This document shows positions 59,051-64,000 of a DNA stretch of 64,000 nucleotides, piece after piece. A program made the position numbers and the translations under genes. The notes under the pieces were generated by a model. It had not been told where the DNA came from and did not search any database. It saw only the letters and a program-made list of their open reading frames with translations. The DNA comes from Smittium mucronatum. Taxonomy: Eukaryota > Kickxellomycota > Harpellomycetes > Harpellales > Legeriomycetaceae. Positions within the stretch are counted from its first letter, which is position 1, and every line of letters begins with the position of its first letter. The DNA is taken from positions 1 to 64,000 of the forward strand of contig LSSL01001193.1 in NCBI GenBank assembly GCA_001953115.1, written 5' to 3'.

Positions 59051-60600
59051 TCAATATAGACTTTAATTTTGGAATTATATAGCCTTTTGTTTATGATTTT
59101 TGCTTTGATTCTACTTAAGATTTGATTGGTTGTTTTTTTTCTTCGAAAAAAAAGAGAGAGATTAGTAATATACTTTTTTATTTTCTAAATTTTTATTAAT
59201 ACCATTATTTATTTTTTATAAAAGCGTATCTATAACACGAAAAAATGTGAAAGCAATTTTATTCGACTCATATGTGGACATAATTACCAAGAATACGTAA
59301 ATTAATTGGCCATTTAGGAATAGTCCAGAAAAATACTTTAAAATAAGAACCTTTGTTTTAAACAATCCCAAAATAAAATTATTTTACCCATAACCTTATT
59401 TTACGTAACTCCCATCTTTTAGTTAAACTCTTTATAAAAAAAACACTGATATCCAATAAAATTTTACTTTTTTCTTACATCACTTAGACCATTTATGGAC
59501 CAGCAGTTCAAAAGCAATGATGAACTTTGGTCCAATAAAAGCTCTCAATTAAATAATCAATCACATAATTGGATTTATTTCATAATATATTGAAAACGAA
59601 AATTAAATTTCAACAAAAAAACATAATATAGCATTAGAACAGTATATATTTAGATATGTAATTCTCTTCGAATAATATGGCAGTAGATATATTGAAATTT
59701 TAACAGTTAGAAAATTAGCTATGTGTTTTATATGAGGTTTGATATTTGAATAATGCTTTAATCTAAAATAAAGAATGTTAGAATTGAAAAAATTTTAAAT
59801 TTTTGATTTTTCACAACTGATAATTATAATAATTGGTTGTAGCTAAAAGATGACAATTTTGACGTTTCAACACGTCAAAATGGATGACGAGTATGATGTA
59901 AAAAGGGAATAAAATCGAAAAGAGTTACCGCTATAATATACGTAAATATCCCGATTTTTTTTTCTTATTTCTCAGGAAAAAGAATGTAATCTCTCCAAAA
60001 ATAAACCAAATCTGAGGAATTTATTGATTTAAACCGAAATTTCATTAAAAAAAAGAATATTTTGACTAGAAATAAAGTATTTTCACAACTAAAAATTTCC
60101 GTTCCACACATCAATCGCTTTTTAAAACAAATTTTGAGACAATTGATTGATTTTACTAAATTTTAAACCAAAGTGAACTTATTTTTTTTGTTCTTACTAT
60201 TTATATGTATTAAAAGTAAGGAATTTCAAACTCTAATTCCGTTGATTAAGTTTTAAGAAAATGGTGATTTTTTTTATAAAATAACCCTTTTCACTTCTAT
60301 TTTTTCTTAACTCTACTAAAAACTTGGATATAAAACTTTTATGGATATCATATAAGTATAAATGTCAAAAAAATTTATTAATAAGTTAATAAAATATTTA
60401 AAGGATAAATGAAGCGTTTAAATTAGCAAATATAAGTTTTCGAATTATGACCCTCAGACTTAAATTTGCTGCAAGCATACTTTCTTTTCTTATTAGATTT
60501 GATTTTTTAAGTTAAAATTGATTGTGATTATATTATTTTTCTTCGCAGTTTTCCTCTAGGTACAATTTCCATCAGAGAACCAAGCAAATCGTTCACATTA
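59051..60600. other. A+T-rich stretch, no gene seen
   Basis: Nothing supported. No inverted repeat pairing this stretch with 62110-64000, as expected for ends of the MULE, was found. Confidence 0.45.
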
Positions 60601-60625
60601 TTTTTCAACATTAAAAAAATTGTCC

Positions 60626-62109
60626 TTATGCAGTTCTTATTAAATTAGTACGTATATATATATATCCATCTAAAGTTGAATACTTCGATATTAGAGAATT
60701 TATCTCTATATGCAAGGATCCCGCTGCAGAAATTGCACGAGTACATGGAATTCTGAATTCTTGGAAATCTCCGCATGTACACGTATTTTTGTTAAAATTT
60801 ATAATAAAAGATTCTTTGTTTTCCACTTTCAGAAAAAGTTACAGTTTTATCAGTCGTTATATTTATAACAGCAGAAGTTCTACTATCGGAAAAATTTATT
60901 TCAATCTTTTCCTGAAAGATAGGAAGTAAATTTAAATTTTTTTTAGTACTTAGGCCATATGAGTACCTCTTCTATCTAATTATATACACATTTTTTTAGT
61001 TAATTAAATAATGCGAGCTTAATTAAACGATTATTAATTTTTTTTCGAGCACATAATTTTGAAATTTTATCAAGATATCTAAAGGAGGAAAACATCGTAT
61101 TTCCTTTATAGCAGAAAAAACAAATTCAATAGCATTTGAAGTTACGGATTCAAACCCTGGTTTCGAAATAAAGCATCCTGATCATGACTCAGGCTTTGGT
61201 TTTTATATATAAATCTTTATTTTTTGGCCATTTTTAAAGCATATAATCTTTTCTATATATGTGTTCCATTCACATTTCGTAAAATATTTCATCAGTGCCA
61301 AAAGTATTTTAGAGGTTTTTCTTCAGAATTTCTTAGAAGAATTAACCTGCATGTGTTTTATACAAGAAGATCCAGGTAAATTTTCGCTGAAAATATCTTT
61401 TTTAGCCTTTAGAAACCCCTTATCTCTATCTGAGATAACTTTATTGCTTCGGTTAAGTGGATACGCTTATTTTAAATTCATAAAAAACAAACTCAAATAT
61501 TTTCCATCCTCAAGTGGGACTATTGATTGAGCCAAAATCGATACTTTATCATTTGATTCTAGTGTGGAAGCCATCATTAGGACGTTTTTGTAGCATTTAT
61601 TTGAAAACAAGTGAGTGGCATCTTCAAAAAAGATACCGTTGCCATGTTTTAGAGCTTGGATTTGAGAAGAGAGTGAAATAAATATTCTTTTAAACCTTAT
61701 TTAATCTCCTAAATTTTCGTTTTCCAAAAAACCCAACCTTATTTTCATCTTTGACTTTGGAAATATATGCTTGCATGGATTTAAAACCTCCACCAGGATC
61801 AAAGAATTGGACACTTTTAGCCATTTTAAGCGATTTAAAAACAACACCATATTTTAAATCGATCCCTATTTTACTTTTTATTTTAATAATAGCATCTTTA
61901 ACGCTCATTTTGCTCTTTTTAGGCTCGTTTTTGACCATATCGGATAAAAATTTTGAATCTGCAGCATGAAATCTAGATTTTATTTCAACTTCAAACACAA
62001 GAAACTTGTTAAGCATGTTAGAACTTTTTGATAAAAAACAAAAGCCATTTAATTTTGGGCAATAGAATCGAACTTTATATACGCATTCCTTTTCGATGCA
62101 TATAGACAA
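60626..62109 (-). pseudogene. Mutator-like (MULE) transposase pseudogene
   Basis: Four segments in the right order, in shifting frames. The N-terminal region (62109-61690) has Ile-Lys-Ser-Lys-Ile-Gly-Ile-Asp-Leu-Lys-Tyr-Gly and Phe-Lys-Ser-Met-Gln-Ala-Tyr-Ile, as in the MULE region before the catalytic core. The core has Phe-Glu-Asp-Ala-Thr-His-Leu-Phe (about 61607-61630, first Asp), Ile-Ser-Asp-Arg-Asp-Lys-Gly (about 61415-61436, second Asp) and Cys-Ile-Lys-His-Met (Cys/His motif). Ser-Asn-Ala-Ile-Glu with Ala-Ile-Lys-Glu-Ile-Arg (about 61095-61145) carries the Glu. A C-terminal SWIM zinc finger (60826-60626) reads Cys-Thr-Cys-Gly-Asp-Phe-Gln-Glu-Phe-x-Ile-Pro-Cys-Thr-Arg, where the zinc-binding His is Arg. 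The enzyme would cut and insert its element; this copy has stops and shifts. Confidence 0.85.
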
Positions 62110-64000
62110 ATTTTGTCTTTTTCAAGACTTAAAAAATTTAATGTTTCTGTAAATAAGGGCATTACTATATCTAGTATAATTTATTGGCTCATATTTATTT
62201 TATATTCGCTTTTTAACACAAAATCATATTTGGTATCTAAAAAAAATTGAGGTGGATGTTTTAAACTAAAAGGGAATATAAATAGACTTATGCTTACCTT
62301 TAAAATTCATTTTTCTGGTTAAAAAATATAAATTTAATTGAATATTTTGAAATATTTTTTATTTTCAATATAGTCAAAAGAAAATTTTCAGGGCTCAGAT
62401 TTTTTTTTCAATTAAAAAAAAATAACATGAATAACGCACGAAACTTAAATGGTTGGTAAATAAAAATCTGGAATTAATTTGAAAAATCTGATAAATCTTT
62501 AAATAATCTGATTTATATTTCACTAATCTGACAAATTGGGGTTCTCTGCTTAATAATCTGACTATTTTAGAAATAAAATGACAAATTCAGCATTTTTATT
62601 TTTATTTATCAATTGGCCAATTGATTTATAATTGAAAAATATTTTTAAAATAAAAATTTTCAACATATGTTCTTGTATTAAATGAGATGAGAAGAAAATT
62701 TTGGTGTAAATTTCAATTAAAAATATGGAGTTATTTCAAAAAGACATAAGAAAAAAAATTCTTCTATCTTTAATACCTATTCATATTTTAAATATATTAT
62801 CTTCTCCGATAGTTACAATAATATTAAACCGTTTCATATATAAGTATTTATAATTGCTATAACAAAATCATTGTATAAATGTATGCTTATAGAATACACA
62901 TTCTGATAAATTATGAGAAATAATCTTTTTACATATTTGATTTTTTTAAAAAAAAAATTTTTTTACTTAGGTTGAAGGATTTTTAGGATCGATAAACTTG
63001 AATAGAAAAATAAACAATCCCGGGAATGAATTTCAATTTTCATTTCGAGATTTCAGGGTTTGAAAATAATCGCAGCGTATCGGTTTCCTAATCATCAAAC
63101 AATACATCGAAGCATGACTTATAAAGCGAGTTTAAGGGATAAAATATTTAGGTATAACAGATTTTTTCACATTGATTTTAGCTTTATAAAAGAGTTAATT
63201 TTTTTCACTGAAAATAAAGATATTGTATAACAAATTTGTTAAGTACTGAGTTTTTTATAAAAGGAATGATATTGGTTATGTTGAATGTTGAATGTTGGGA
63301 TACATAAACGTATGTAAAAGAAATCATATCTCCAAGATACTATAAGTGTTTTTTTTTTATCAAACGGCATTGAATTCCAAGCTTGAATTCTTTTATATTC
63401 TACTGGGTCTTCCTGGGATCGCCTTTTTTGAAATAAGAGTTATGCTAATAACACCGGCCCTATTTATTTCTAATAGAAAGTAATAAAAGTGTGAGCACTT
63501 TTTTTTTTAAGAGTTCCTTACAAGGGCATTAAATATCCGACCAAGTCTGAATGTTTTTTTTTTGAAAATATAAAAGCATTTTTTTCGAAAAAACTAGTCA
63601 AAGAGTCAAAATTTTCAAAATCTATTTGGCTGAATTTTCTTGAAATCGATACTAATTCTGTAGATATTAGATTACTTTCAGAAGCGCAAAATATATAGCA
63701 TTCGGGATTTTCTTTAATGATGTTGTAGTAAAAAACTTTGTATCTTAAGCCCGCTATTTCATTGTAAACCATTTTGCCGAAATTCGGTGAATAAGATTTA
63801 TCGGAATCATCAATTATTTTAAGGGAAAAATATAGAAACTCTTACATGTCAGAGACTCTATATCTTGCGAAATTTACTTTAACTGTCCTGTTAAACCTTT
63901 ATTGGGCATTATTAATTGACGGGCAGAAAATTGATGCCCCTTCAAACCAGTTTCGATTTTTTTTCAAAATGATTTTTATTTATTTTTTGAATTATATCCG
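62110..64000. other. A+T-rich right flank, one unrecognised ORF
   Basis: Mostly low-complexity sequence. The only frame of note is 63518-63772 (minus), listed separately. Confidence 0.45.
63518..63772 (-). CDS. Unrecognised small ORF (84 aa)
   Basis: Not recognised. It contains Tyr-Lys-Val-Phe-Tyr-Tyr and Lys-Glu-Asn-Pro-Glu-Cys-Tyr near residues 11-27, and a Phe-rich second half. The segment loosely recalls the pre-catalytic region of some MULE transposases, and a MULE lies 1.4 kb away on the same strand, but similarity by eye is too weak to assign it. It may be a chance frame. Confidence 0.2.
   Translation of the reverse strand: MVYNEIAGLRYKVFYYNIIKENPECYIFCASESNLISTELVSISRKFSQIDFENFDSLTSFFEKNAFIFSKKKHSDLVGYLMPL

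Noticed and set aside
61141..61170. B-box-like GGTTTGAATCC on the minus strand, suggesting a tRNA gene
   Set aside because: No A box or acceptor pairing at the right distance; the sequence is part of the MULE core. No tRNA or rRNA gene was found anywhere in the window.

Overview
The window looks like a very A+T-rich, gene-poor, repeat-rich nuclear contig of a eukaryote. By eye it is more than three quarters A+T, with 152 Ns at 29304-29455. The only confident host gene is a glutaryl-CoA dehydrogenase on the minus strand (37681-39168). It has one phase-1 spliceosomal intron and a mitochondrial presequence encoded by a short first exon. A DIRS-type retrotransposon, a chromovirus-like Ty3/Gypsy element, two LINE remnants, a MULE and an IS630/Tc1-like transposase sit beside it. 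This mix fits an early-diverging fungus; the retroelement proteins read to me like those of trichomycete gut fungi (Harpellales, such as Smittium). That assignment is inference from family resemblance, not a search result.

Layout, left to right. 1-757: 3' end of a LINE (minus), running off the left edge. 1452-2165: unrecognised ORF with a possible signal peptide (minus). 2967-5441: element with near-perfect inverted arms of about 315 bp. 5461-14523: one DIRS-type retrotransposon (plus) with inverted terminal repeats and the diagnostic internal complementary region; it is split by a complete but decayed chromovirus (8213-13975, minus). 17011-18290: second foldback element. 27022-29760: inverted-repeat element with a decayed IS630/Tc1-like transposase, carrying the assembly gap in its right arm. 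32205-34785: pogo-like inverted-repeat element with an unexplained 113-codon ORF. 35801-37172: weak MITE candidate. 37681-39168: glutaryl-CoA dehydrogenase. 40104-40273: piggyBac-like MITE. 53880-59050: old LINE with ORF1 and ORF2 (minus). 60626-62109: MULE transposase pseudogene (minus).

The long stretches between these (14524-17010, 18291-27021, 40274-53880) hold only A+T-rich sequence in which I can support no gene. Apart from the dehydrogenase, the window is a record of nested mobile-element insertion and decay: almost every coding remnant carries stops and frameshifts. The exceptions that look structurally young are the arms of the 2967-5441 element. The dehydrogenase would act alone here, in mitochondrial lysine, hydroxylysine and tryptophan breakdown; no pathway neighbours are present.
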